Notes under the pieces: model-generated
Database searches by the model: none
The model's input: the letters and a program-made list of their open reading frames with translations, nothing else
What the model was told of the DNA's origin: nothing
Assembly (NCBI GenBank): GCA_031400185.1
Contig: JANNPN010000025.1
Span: forward strand, 1 to 7,083
Origin: UTPRO1 sp031400185
GTDB taxonomy: Bacteria; Desulfobacterota; Binatia; UTPRO1
Direction: 5' to 3'
Length of the DNA: 7,083 bases
Translations under genes and position numbers: made by a program
Part shown: positions 1-7,083 of the stretch, piece by piece
Position numbering within the stretch: position 1 is the first letter of the stretch
How the letters are laid out: each line of letters opens with the position of its first letter

Positions 1-2
1 CA

Positions 3-320
3 ACAAATCGCACGCCAACGAATCTCGATGCGGGAGCGTACGTGCGCTTCGATGTTGGTTTGATGACGCGGGAGCTGTTCGAGATGGAAGGCGTCCATCT
101 CCGCTTCACCGACGGCGCCCTCGCGGCGATCGCGCGGGAAGCGCTCAAGCGCAAGTCCGGTGCGCGTGGGCTACGGGCGATCATGGAGAACATCATGCTC
201 GACGTGATGTACGAGATTCCCTCCCAGGCCAACATCAAGGAGGTCCTGATCTCCGAGGAAGTGGTCACGCGCAAGGAGCAGCCGATCATGCTCTACCAAA
301 AGACGGCCGAGACTGCGTAG
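3..320 (+). CDS. clpX: ClpX, ATP-dependent unfoldase of ClpXP, C-terminal fragment
   Basis: ClpX is the hexameric AAA+ unfoldase that feeds substrates to the ClpP peptidase in the cytoplasm. Only its C-terminal small AAA+ subdomain is visible: LFEMEGV at 75-95, then the sensor-2 block GARGLR at 159-176 followed by a conserved helix ending in LDVMYEIPS. The zinc finger, Walker motifs and substrate loops lie outside the window. The frame is open from base 3, but recognisable similarity begins only near base 69. The residues encoded before that do not match the expected EPKNAL-x-x-QY segment in any forward frame, so the true gene probably continues differently and the first ~68 bases may be a junction or assembly error. 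GTG at 42 or ATG at 63 could be called as a start, but neither would give a functional ClpX. Stop TAG at 318-320. The identity of the fragment is secure; its 5' extent is not. Confidence 0.85.
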   Translation, partial: TNRTPTNLDAGAYVRFDVGLMTRELFEMEGVHLRFTDGALAAIAREALKRKSGARGLRAIMENIMLDVMYEIPSQANIKEVLISEEVVTRKEQPIMLYQKTAETA

Positions 321-337
321 GGAGGGGACGCCAGAGC

Positions 338-2785
<2,448 letters not shown>

Positions 2786-2791
2786 TCCGGG

Positions 2792-2825
2792 GCCGTCGGG
2801 TCGCGACCGCAGGACGACCGACGGC
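2792..2825 (+). terminator. Bulged hairpin just after lon, weak terminator or mRNA 3' end candidate
   Basis: GCCGTCGGGTCG (2792-2803) pairs with CGACCGACGGC (2815-2825): an 11-bp GC-rich stem with one bulged G and an 11-nt loop, starting 7 nt after the lon stop. No T-run follows, so it is not a canonical intrinsic terminator. It could stabilise the lon mRNA 3' end or assist a Rho-type stop. An alternative local palindrome, GGTCGCGACC at 2799-2808, would compete with the stem. The structure is seen directly; its function is inferred. Confidence 0.4.
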
Positions 2826-2847
2826 ACCCGTGCGCCAACGCGTTGAA

Positions 2848-2876
2848 TTGACTCCCTGAATGTCGGCTGGTATTGG
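2848..2876 (+). promoter_or_regulatory. Possible sigma70-type promoter for the HU gene
   Basis: TTGACT at 2848-2853 (5 of 6 matches to TTGACA) is followed after 17 nt by TATTGG at 2871-2876 (3 of 6 matches to TATAAT). Transcription would start near 2883, leaving a leader of about 30 nt before the HU start codon. The -35 box is good and the spacing ideal, but the -10 box is weak. TTGAAT at 2843-2848 is an overlapping alternative -35 box with worse spacing. A separate promoter for an abundant nucleoid protein downstream of lon would make sense, but this is prediction only. Confidence 0.4.
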
Positions 2877-2900
2877 CGAGGCCACTTTTTTCCAGCCGAC
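2862..2900 (+). repeat. Perfect 9-bp inverted repeat in front of the HU gene
   Basis: GTCGGCTGG (2862-2870) and CCAGCCGAC (2892-2900) are exact reverse complements separated by 21 nt. The arm centres are 30 bp apart, close to three helical turns. The left arm sits between the proposed -35 and -10 boxes and the right arm ends at the base before the ribosome binding site. The loop holds a smaller hairpin, TGGC-GAG-GCCA (2874-2884), followed by one C and six Ts (2886-2891), which resembles a very short intrinsic terminator. It could be a DNA operator, or an RNA hairpin forming on transcripts that read through from lon. Confidence 0.6.
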
Positions 2901-2907
2901 GAAGGAG
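2901..2907 (+). promoter_or_regulatory. Ribosome binding site deciding the HU start
   Basis: GAAGGAG is a strong Shine-Dalgarno sequence 5 nt before the ATG at 2913. The in-frame GTG at 2907 overlaps this site and so is very unlikely to be the start; this fixes the protein at 90 aa rather than 92. Confidence 0.8.
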
Positions 2908-2912
2908 TGTTC

Positions 2913-3185
2913 ATGACCAAGGCTGAGCTGGTCGATTCGATCGCCACCAAAAACGATCTCCCGAAGGGAACCGCTGACCGCATCGTGGCGACGATCTTCG
3001 ACGACATCGTCGCGGCGCTGAAGAGCGGTGACAAGGTTCACATCTCCGGTTTCGGCACCTTTCAGGTATCGGATCGCAAGGCTCGCACGGGTCGGAATCC
3101 CAAGACCGGCGAGGCGATCCAGATCTCGGCTTCGCGCTCCGCGAAGTTCAAGCCCGGCAAGATGCTCAAAGACAGCTTGAACTGA
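2913..3185 (+). CDS. HU/IHF-family nucleoid DNA-binding protein, 90 aa
   Basis: This is a small basic histone-like protein that binds and bends DNA as a dimer and helps organise the nucleoid. The 90-aa length is exactly that of HU. The N-terminal helices carry MTKAELVDSIA, the core has GFGTF at residues 46-50, and the DNA-grasping beta arm carries RKARTGRNPKTGE at 55-67 with the proline that HU and IHF insert into the minor groove. The C-terminal FKPGKMLKDSLN is typical. It reads as HU rather than IHF alpha or beta, but paralogue assignment is uncertain without a search. Placement behind clpX and lon matches the clpX-lon-hupB order known in E. coli. It may have its own promoter in the 127-nt gap after lon, which also contains an inverted repeat suggesting regulation. 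No strong terminator follows before the tRNA genes. Confidence 0.95.
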   Translation: MTKAELVDSIATKNDLPKGTADRIVATIFDDIVAALKSGDKVHISGFGTFQVSDRKARTGRNPKTGEAIQISASRSAKFKPGKMLKDSLN

Positions 3186-3209
3186 TCGCGCCATCGCTTC
3201 TTCGCGACG

Positions 3210-3281
3210 GGGCGGTTAGCTCAGCGGTAGAGCATCGGCCTTACAAGCCGAGGGTCGCTGGTTCGAAACCAGCACCGCCCA
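3210..3281 (+). tRNA. tRNA-Val, anticodon UAC
   Basis: A full cloverleaf can be folded by hand. The acceptor stem is GGGCGGT (3210-3216) with ACCGCCC (3274-3280). The D stem is GCTC/GAGC (3219-3222, 3230-3233). The anticodon stem is TCGGC/GCCGA (3235-3239, 3247-3251) around loop CTTACAA, with anticodon TAC at 3242-3244. The T arm is GCTGG/CCAGC (3257-3261, 3269-3273) around TTCGAAA. The discriminator base is A3281 and the 3' CCA is not encoded, so it must be added after transcription. It reads GUA and GUG codons and probably others by wobble. It lies 24 nt after the HU stop, with no clear promoter of its own. Confidence 0.97.
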
Positions 3282-3308
3282 TTGAACTCGGGCGGTTGCA
3301 TTGATAGT
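3282..3308 (+). promoter_or_regulatory. Possible promoter in the tRNA spacer for tRNA-Asp and rplM-rpsI-argC
   Basis: TTGAAC at 3282-3287 could be a -35 box, with GATAGT at 3303-3308 (15-nt spacing, 4 of 6 matches) or TAGTAG at 3305-3310 (17-nt spacing, 3 of 6) as the -10 box. The bases after it are GC-rich (GAGCCCGACC), like the discriminators of stringently controlled tRNA and ribosomal promoters. Transcription would start about 10 nt before tRNA-Asp. The matches are modest and the same bases also read as a tRNA remnant, so this is a low-confidence call. Confidence 0.3.
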
Positions 3309-3317
3309 AGAGCCCGA
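3288..3317 (+). other. Small hairpin in the tRNA-Val/tRNA-Asp spacer
   Basis: TCGGGC (3288-3293) and GCCCGA (3312-3317) form a 6-bp GC-rich stem with an 18-nt loop in the 44-nt spacer between the two tRNA genes. No T-run follows, so termination is unlikely. If both tRNAs are on one precursor, it could help present the ends for processing. It may also be chance. Confidence 0.3.
3290..3313 (+). repeat. Possible degraded copy of the tRNA-Val 5' end
   Basis: These 24 bases start with GGGCGGTT and end with AGTAGAGC. The tRNA-Val 5' half at 3210-3233 starts with the same GGGCGGTT and ends with GGTAGAGC at identical spacing. In total 16 of 24 positions match, in two blocks around an unmatched middle. 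TTGAACT also precedes both, at 3177-3183 (end of the HU gene) and 3282-3288. This suggests a decayed partial duplication of the HU-end/tRNA-Val segment, but the match is short. Confidence 0.35.
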
Positions 3318-3325
3318 CCAACCTG

Positions 3326-3399
3326 GGGGTCGTAGTTCAGTCGGTTAGAACGCCTGCCTGTCACGCAGGAGGTCGCGAGTTCGAGTCTCGTCGGCCCCG
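3326..3399 (+). tRNA. tRNA-Asp, anticodon GUC
   Basis: The cloverleaf folds by hand. The acceptor stem is GGGGTCG (3326-3332) with CGGCCCC (3392-3398), including one G-U pair. The D stem is GTTC/GAAC (3335-3338, 3348-3351). The anticodon stem is CCTGC/GCAGG (3353-3357, 3365-3369) around loop CTGTCAC, with anticodon GTC at 3360-3362. The T arm is GCGAG/CTCGT (3375-3379, 3387-3391) around TTCGAGT. The discriminator is G3399, as expected for Asp, and the 3' CCA is not encoded. The rplM start lies only 24 nt downstream, so the two are probably on one transcript. Confidence 0.97.
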
Positions 3400-3423
3400 C
3401 TTTCGAGAAAGGTATTTCAGGAA

Positions 3424-3864
3424 GTGAAGAAAGACACGTACATGGCCTCGCGCGAGGACGCGCTCGCAGCGCGGCAGTGGTTCATCGTCGATGCCGATTC
3501 CCGGATCGTGGGACGCGTAGCGACGCAGGTCGCGAACGTGTTGCGCGGCAAGCACAAGCCGACCTTCACACCGCACGTCGACACCGGTGACTTCGTGGTC
3601 GTGGTGAACGCGGCAAAGGTGAAACTCAGCGGCGCCAAGCTCGTCGACAAGGTGTACTACCGGCACACGGGTTACCCGGGCGGTGTCCGGCGCACGACGG
3701 CCGGCCGTCTCTTGAACGAGAAGCCCGAGCGCGTGCTGCGCTCGGCCATCGTTGGAATGCTTCCGAAGAACCGGCTCGGTCGGAAATTGGCGACTAAGTT
3801 GAAGATTTACCGCGGAGCGGATCACCCCCACGCGGCACAAAAGCCGGCGACGCTCAGTATCTGA
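3424..3864 (+). CDS. rplM: Ribosomal protein L13 (uL13), 146 aa
   Basis: L13 is an early-assembling protein of the 50S subunit. Family landmarks are clear: the RQWFIVDA strand near residues 17-24, RGKHKPTFTPHVDTGD at 41-56, DKVYYRHTGYPGG at 75-87, MLPKNRLGRKLATKLK at 112-127 and HPHAAQKP at 134-141. With the GTG start at 3424 the protein is 146 aa, matching the usual 142-147 aa, and the N-terminus MKKDTYMA resembles the common MKTY-x-A opening. The ATG at 3442 would give 140 aa and is possible. The ribosome binding site is not decisive: GAAAGG at 3407-3412 is 11 nt from the GTG. The gene follows tRNA-Asp closely and is 17 nt from rpsI, its usual partner. No room remains for a long autoregulatory leader unless transcription starts upstream of the tRNA. 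Confidence 0.96.
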   Translation: MKKDTYMASREDALAARQWFIVDADSRIVGRVATQVANVLRGKHKPTFTPHVDTGDFVVVVNAAKVKLSGAKLVDKVYYRHTGYPGGVRRTTAGRLLNEKPERVLRSAIVGMLPKNRLGRKLATKLKIYRGADHPHAAQKPATLSI

Positions 3865-3881
3865 AGGATTCGAGGACGACC

Positions 3882-4280
3882 ATGGCGGAACGTCGAGAAG
3901 TGCATGTCACGACCGGGAAGCGGAAGAGCGCGGTCGCGCGAGTGAGAATGTCCATCGGTGAAGGGCGGTTCGCAATCAACCAGCGGACGCTCGAGGACTA
4001 CTTCGGACGTGAGACGTCTCGCATGATCGTCCATCAACCGTTCGAGCTCACGAACACCAAGGGGCAGTATGATCTCGCGGTGAACGTCGGGGGCGGAGGA
4101 GTCGCGGCACAAGCGACCGCCATTCGCCACGGCATCACGCGGGCGCTGATGCTCGCGCACCCGGAGTTCCGCGGCGTGCTCAAGAAGGCCGGCTTCGTGA
4201 CACGCGATCCGCGTGAGGTCGAGCGCAAGAAATACGGCCGCCACAAAGCGCGAAAGCGTCCGCAATACTCGAAACGCTGA
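3882..4280 (+). CDS. rpsI: Ribosomal protein S9 (uS9), 132 aa
   Basis: S9 is a 30S subunit protein whose C-terminal tail reaches the P-site tRNA. The sequence shows TTGKRKSAVARV at residues 10-21, the glycine-rich signature VGGGGVAAQATAIRHGITRAL at about 69-89, KKYGRHKARKRPQYSKR at the end, and the universally conserved SKR terminus that contacts tRNA. The length of 132 aa is normal. The ATG at 3882 is supported by GAGGA at 3872-3876, 5 nt upstream. It forms the standard rplM-rpsI pair, and argC starts 4 nt after its stop, implying co-transcription. Nothing in the sequence is unusual. Confidence 0.98.
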   Translation: MAERREVHVTTGKRKSAVARVRMSIGEGRFAINQRTLEDYFGRETSRMIVHQPFELTNTKGQYDLAVNVGGGGVAAQATAIRHGITRALMLAHPEFRGVLKKAGFVTRDPREVERKKYGRHKARKRPQYSKR

Positions 4281-4284
4281 CGCA

Positions 4285-5334
4285 ATGACCCAACCCGACG
4301 CCATCCGCGTTGCCGTCGTTGGGGCAACGGGGTATGCCGGCGCGGAGTTGGTTCGGTATCTGGCGCGCCACCCCCGGATCCGTCTGACGGCAGTCACGTC
4401 CGAGCAGAGCGCAGGCAAGGCTTTGGTCGACGTCTTGCCGTCCGTGCGCGACAAGATCGACCTGCGCCTCGAGGCGTTCGACCCCGCAGCGATCGCCGCC
4501 CAGTGCGACGTCGCATTCACGGCGCTGCCGCAAGGGGCGTCCGCGATTGGAGTCGCCGGGTTGCTGGAACGCGGTTGCCGCGTCGTGGACATCGGCGCCG
4601 ATTTTCGGTTCCGAGATCCCGCCGAGTACGAACGGGTCTACGTCGAGCATCCGGTGCCTAGCCTACTCGCCGAAGCGGTGTACGGGCTTACGGAGTACTG
4701 TCGGGCGTCGTTGCCGAAGGCGCGTCTCGTCGCCAACCCAGGGTGCTATCCCACAGCTGCGTTGCTCGGACTCCTGCCGCTAGCGGAGCGTCACCTTATC
4801 GAGCGGGAAGGGATCGTGGTCGATGCGAAGTCGGGTGTAACCGGCGCGGGACGGACGGTGTCGTCGGAGTATTTGTTCGCGGAGGTCGACGACAATCTAC
4901 GCGCGTACAAGATCGGTCAGCACCGCCACGCGCCGGAGATCGAACAGCAATTGCGCCCGTTCCTCGGCGTCGATCACGCCGTGACCTTCGTGCCGCACCT
5001 GTTGCCGATTCGCCGCGGGATCCTTTCAACGGTCTACGTACGGCCGAAAGCGGGCGTCGACATGGCGGCGTTCGATGCCGCGTTCCGCGCGCGGTACGCG
5101 AGCGAACGTTTCGTCGTCCTGACCGGCCGCCGCCCGCCGGAGATACGCGACGTCGTCGGCACCAACGATTGCGCCATCGGTTGGACGCTCGATGCGAGGA
5201 GCGGCGTTGCGGTGATCGTGTCGGTGATCGACAACCTCGGAAAGGGCGCCGCGGGTCAGGCGATCCAGAACTTGAACGGTATGCTGGGATATCCCGAGGC
5301 GGAAGGCCTCGATTACCTCGCGGTCGTCCCCTGA
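4285..5334 (+). CDS. argC: N-acetyl-gamma-glutamyl-phosphate reductase (ArgC), 349 aa
   Basis: ArgC catalyses the NADPH-dependent reduction of N-acetyl-glutamyl-phosphate to the semialdehyde, the third step of arginine/ornithine synthesis, in the cytoplasm. The Rossmann dinucleotide motif GATGYAG is at residues 13-19. The catalytic cysteine is C154 in NPGCYPT. The substrate loop KSGVTGAGR is at 182-190, and the catalytic histidine is probably H215 in HRHAPE (213-218). The 349-aa length fits the usual ~345 aa. The frame is open further upstream inside rpsI, but ATG at 4285 is chosen because it places the Rossmann motif near the N-terminus, as in the family, and begins just after the rpsI stop. 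No good Shine-Dalgarno sequence is seen, so translation may be coupled to rpsI. As I recall, the rplM-rpsI-argC order also occurs in Geobacter. It is convergent with lptG. Confidence 0.97.
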   Translation: MTQPDAIRVAVVGATGYAGAELVRYLARHPRIRLTAVTSEQSAGKALVDVLPSVRDKIDLRLEAFDPAAIAAQCDVAFTALPQGASAIGVAGLLERGCRVVDIGADFRFRDPAEYERVYVEHPVPSLLAEAVYGLTEYCRASLPKARLVANPGCYPTAALLGLLPLAERHLIEREGIVVDAKSGVTGAGRTVSSEYLFAEVDDNLRAYKIGQHRHAPEIEQQLRPFLGVDHAVTFVPHLLPIRRGILSTVYVRPKAGVDMAAFDAAFRARYASERFVVLTGRRPPEIRDVVGTNDCAIGWTLDARSGVAVIVSVIDNLGKGAAGQAIQNLNGMLGYPEAEGLDYLAVVP

Positions 5335-5344
5335 GCTGCGTCTC

Positions 5345-6421
5345 TTACTCCGGTCCGAGAAACAGGAACGCGCCGAGGAGCGCGAAAACCCCGTTCGCTG
5401 TCCATGCCGCGATCGCGGGGGGGATGGCGCCGCCGTGGCCGAGCGAAATCGTGAGCGCCAGCAGTACCCAGTAGCTGAACCCCACGACGAGGCCGATGCC
5501 GATGCTGGTCGCGAGCGATCGGTGCCGTGGGTTGCGTCCGGCGAGCGGGACCCCGACGAGCACCATCACGAGAGGCACCAACGGTAGCGCGAGCTTCAGG
5601 TGGAGGTCGACGCGCGACTCGGTCGTGTCGATGCCTTTGCGGCTGAGCTCGCGGATGTGGTGCTGCAGTCGACGAAAGTTCAGCTCCTCCGGGTCCTTCT
5701 CGATCACCTGAAAATCTTGCGGGCGTTCGGGGAGGGAGAACTCCGCCGGTGCCAACGCCCGCGTCACGATCTCGCCCTTCGCGTCGTACGTGCGCTCGAC
5801 CGCCGACGAGATGCTCCAGTGATCGTTCCGCCATTGCGCGGTCGGGATCTCGACGAGCCTCCGCAACGTGAACCCGGGGCCGAGGTCGTAGACGGTGAGC
5901 CCGACGAGACTACCCGTGCGCGCGTCGAAGTGCTCGATGTTGTAGATGCCGTTCTTTCCGTGGAACCAGATACCGTCCTCGCTGAGGAGCGCCTTGAGGG
6001 GTCTGTTTCTGATCTCCACGATCTCGACGTATCGCGAACGCTCGGTGCTGTAGGGAACGACCGTTTCGTTCCACGCGAGGATGGCGACGCTCAGTGCCAG
6101 CGCCATCGCGAAGAGCGGCATGGCCAGCTGCACCGCGCTGATGCCAGACGCTCGAAGCGCCGTGAGCTCGTTGTGGCCGGCCATCGTGCCGAGTGACATC
6201 AGGACCGCGGCGAGCGTCGCGACGGGTACCAGCTGCGTCACGATCAACGGGATCTTGAAGAACAGGTAGCGCGCGACCTCACCGGCGCTCGCATGGTACT
6301 TGAGAAAGATCTGCAGGCGATCGAACAGATCCACGAGGACGTAGATCATCATGAACCCGAGCATGCAGAGCACGAAGATGCGCAGGAACTCGGTGAGCAC
6401 GTAGCGCGAAATGACGTTCAC
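5345..6421 (-). CDS. lptG: LptG, inner-membrane LPS export permease (YjgQ family), 358 aa
   Basis: With LptF and the ATPase LptB, LptG forms the inner-membrane LptB2FG transporter that extracts lipopolysaccharide and passes it to LptC/LptA. Six membrane segments are visible: three near the N-terminus (about residues 11-33, 56-80, 98-118) and three at the C-terminus (about 274-294, 303-327, 334-355). Between them lies a periplasmic jellyroll-type domain of about 150 residues. The coupling-helix motif NELTALRASGIS at 84-95, which contacts LptB in this family, is intact. The length matches the usual ~355-360 aa. The start is the GTG at 6421-6419, giving MNVISRYVLTEFLRIF and overlapping the lptF stop in GTGA. 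A longer reading upstream would only be a shadow of lptF. No ribosome binding site is evident, so translational coupling is likely. LptG versus LptF is assigned from second position in the pair and sequence style. Confidence 0.9.
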   Translation of the reverse strand: MNVISRYVLTEFLRIFVLCMLGFMMIYVLVDLFDRLQIFLKYHASAGEVARYLFFKIPLIVTQLVPVATLAAVLMSLGTMAGHNELTALRASGISAVQLAMPLFAMALALSVAILAWNETVVPYSTERSRYVEIVEIRNRPLKALLSEDGIWFHGKNGIYNIEHFDARTGSLVGLTVYDLGPGFTLRRLVEIPTAQWRNDHWSISSAVERTYDAKGEIVTRALAPAEFSLPERPQDFQVIEKDPEELNFRRLQHHIRELSRKGIDTTESRVDLHLKLALPLVPLVMVLVGVPLAGRNPRHRSLATSIGIGLVVGFSYWVLLALTISLGHGGAIPPAIAAWTANGVFALLGAFLFLGPE

Positions 6422-7083
6422 GACTGGCTGCTCGCGTGGTCGGTCGCGCGCGGCCACGGACGCCAGCGTCCCAACAGCGCGGCCAAGCTGATGCTGCGCT
6501 CCTGCGCAACGGCCACGAACAAGCCGGCGCCGAGGGCCGCGAACACCACGTTCGGAATCCAGAGCGCGACGACCGCGGGCAGTCTGCCTTTTTCCGCGGT
6601 GGCTTCGCCCGCGGTCAGCAGCAGGTAATAGACGAAGATGAGGACCAGGCTCACGGAGAAGCTTCGCGAGCGGACCGCTCGCACCGGTTGCACGCCGAGC
6701 GGAATGCCGACGAGTCCGAATACGAGACATGCGAACGGGAGCGAGAATTTTCTATGGAGCTCCACCATCTCGGCGTTGACCGGCCTCCCGGTCTTCGACC
6801 GATCCGCGATGGCCTTGCGGAGCTCCGTGAGGGTCATTTCCTGCGCGTCCTTCTCGCGCTGCGAGAACTTGGCGAGCGCGACCGCGAGGTTCAAGCTGAC
6901 GTCGTAGGTCGTGAAGTCGGTCTTGTGGTAGCTCTTCTCGCCCGGAAGGAACGTGTGGATGCTGCCGTCGAGGAGCCGGAGCGTCACCGAATGCGCTGCC
7001 TCGTTGCCGACCAGGAAGCCGTTCTTCGCCAGGACCGTATTGCGCTGGTTCGGGTCGCGCGCGTCGGCGATCAGGATGCCTTC
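6418..7083 (-). CDS. lptF: LptF, inner-membrane LPS export permease, C-terminal 221 aa (runs off the window)
   Basis: This is the partner permease of LptG in LptB2FG. The frame is open to the right-hand edge, so the first three membrane segments and the start are missing. The visible part begins in the periplasmic jellyroll domain (GILIADARDPNQR, then TLRLLDGSIHTFLPG), followed by a linker with DRSKTGRPVNAEMVELHRKF. Three C-terminal membrane helices follow: one around FACLVFGLVGIPLGV, one around VSLVLIFVYYLLLTAG and one around ALWIPNVVFAALGAGLFVAV. A short polar tail ends in SSQS. The stop TGA (6420-6418) overlaps the lptG GTG. The GTG at 6987 is internal and not a plausible start, because conserved family sequence continues upstream of it. 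The family assignment is firm; F versus G rests on being the upstream gene of the pair. Confidence 0.88.
   Translation of the reverse strand, partial: EGILIADARDPNQRNTVLAKNGFLVGNEAAHSVTLRLLDGSIHTFLPGEKSYHKTDFTTYDVSLNLAVALAKFSQREKDAQEMTLTELRKAIADRSKTGRPVNAEMVELHRKFSLPFACLVFGLVGIPLGVQPVRAVRSRSFSVSLVLIFVYYLLLTAGEATAEKGRLPAVVALWIPNVVFAALGAGLFVAVAQERSISLAALLGRWRPWPRATDHASSQS

Noticed and set aside
3186..3207. TCGCG/CGCGA 5-bp stem between the HU stop and tRNA-Val as a terminator
   Set aside because: The stem is too short, the loop is 12 nt and no T-run follows.
3400..3411. CTTT-CGAG-AAAG mini-palindrome after tRNA-Asp as a terminator
   Set aside because: A 4-bp A/T-dominated stem is too weak, and it lies in the region that serves as the rplM leader.
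4213..4284. 24-residue N-terminal extension of argC into rpsI
   Set aside because: It would put the Rossmann GATGYAG motif far from the N-terminus and overlaps the conserved S9 tail; ATG at 4285 fits the family.
3822..4592. 256-codon minus-strand frame opposite rpsI and the start of argC
   Set aside because: Antisense shadow of conserved genes with low-complexity composition and no recognised domain.
5286..5295. GGGATATCCC palindrome near the argC end
   Set aside because: It is a single 10-bp palindrome within coding sequence, as expected by chance; no T-run or partner site is seen.
4743..5474. 243-codon plus-strand frame overlapping argC and the end of lptG
   Set aside because: Arg/Pro-rich shadow frame over two confidently assigned genes, with no motif and no ribosome binding site.
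6422..6730. N-terminal extension of lptG upstream of the GTG at 6421
   Set aside because: The extra residues are Arg-rich and overlap the lptF coding sequence in another frame; family length and the first membrane helix fit the GTG start.

Overview
The window is about 7.1 kb of GC-rich, densely coding bacterial chromosome made of housekeeping genes. I see no mobile element, CRISPR array, defence locus or unfamiliar gene. LptF/LptG imply a Gram-negative (diderm) envelope. The protein sequences and the gene order clpX-lon-hup followed by rplM-rpsI-argC resemble the former Deltaproteobacteria and related lineages (Desulfobacterota, Myxococcota, Binatota and similar). That placement comes from memory of these families, not from a search.

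Layout, left to right. (1) The C-terminal end of ClpX, followed after 17 nt by a complete Lon protease gene: a protein quality-control unit. (2) A 127-nt spacer with a bulged hairpin, a possible promoter and a perfect 9-bp inverted repeat that ends exactly where the ribosome binding site of the next gene begins. (3) A small HU/IHF-type nucleoid protein. (4) Two tRNA genes, Val(UAC) and Asp(GUC), neither with an encoded CCA, separated by a 44-nt spacer holding a possible promoter, a small hairpin and what looks like a degraded echo of the tRNA-Val 5' end. (5) rplM and rpsI (ribosomal proteins L13 and S9), with argC (arginine biosynthesis) starting 4 nt after rpsI. (6) On the opposite strand and convergent with argC, lptG and the C-terminal two thirds of lptF, overlapping by 4 nt, which export lipopolysaccharide.

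The plus-strand genes from hup to argC may be read largely as one mixed transcription unit. Nothing in the gaps looks like a strong terminator, and rplM begins only 24 nt after tRNA-Asp, so tRNA 3' processing could create the 5' end of the rplM-rpsI-argC message.

The points worth a second look are all small: the abrupt loss of ClpX similarity near position 68, the inverted repeat in front of hup, and the tRNA spacer. No exciting new system is visible here.
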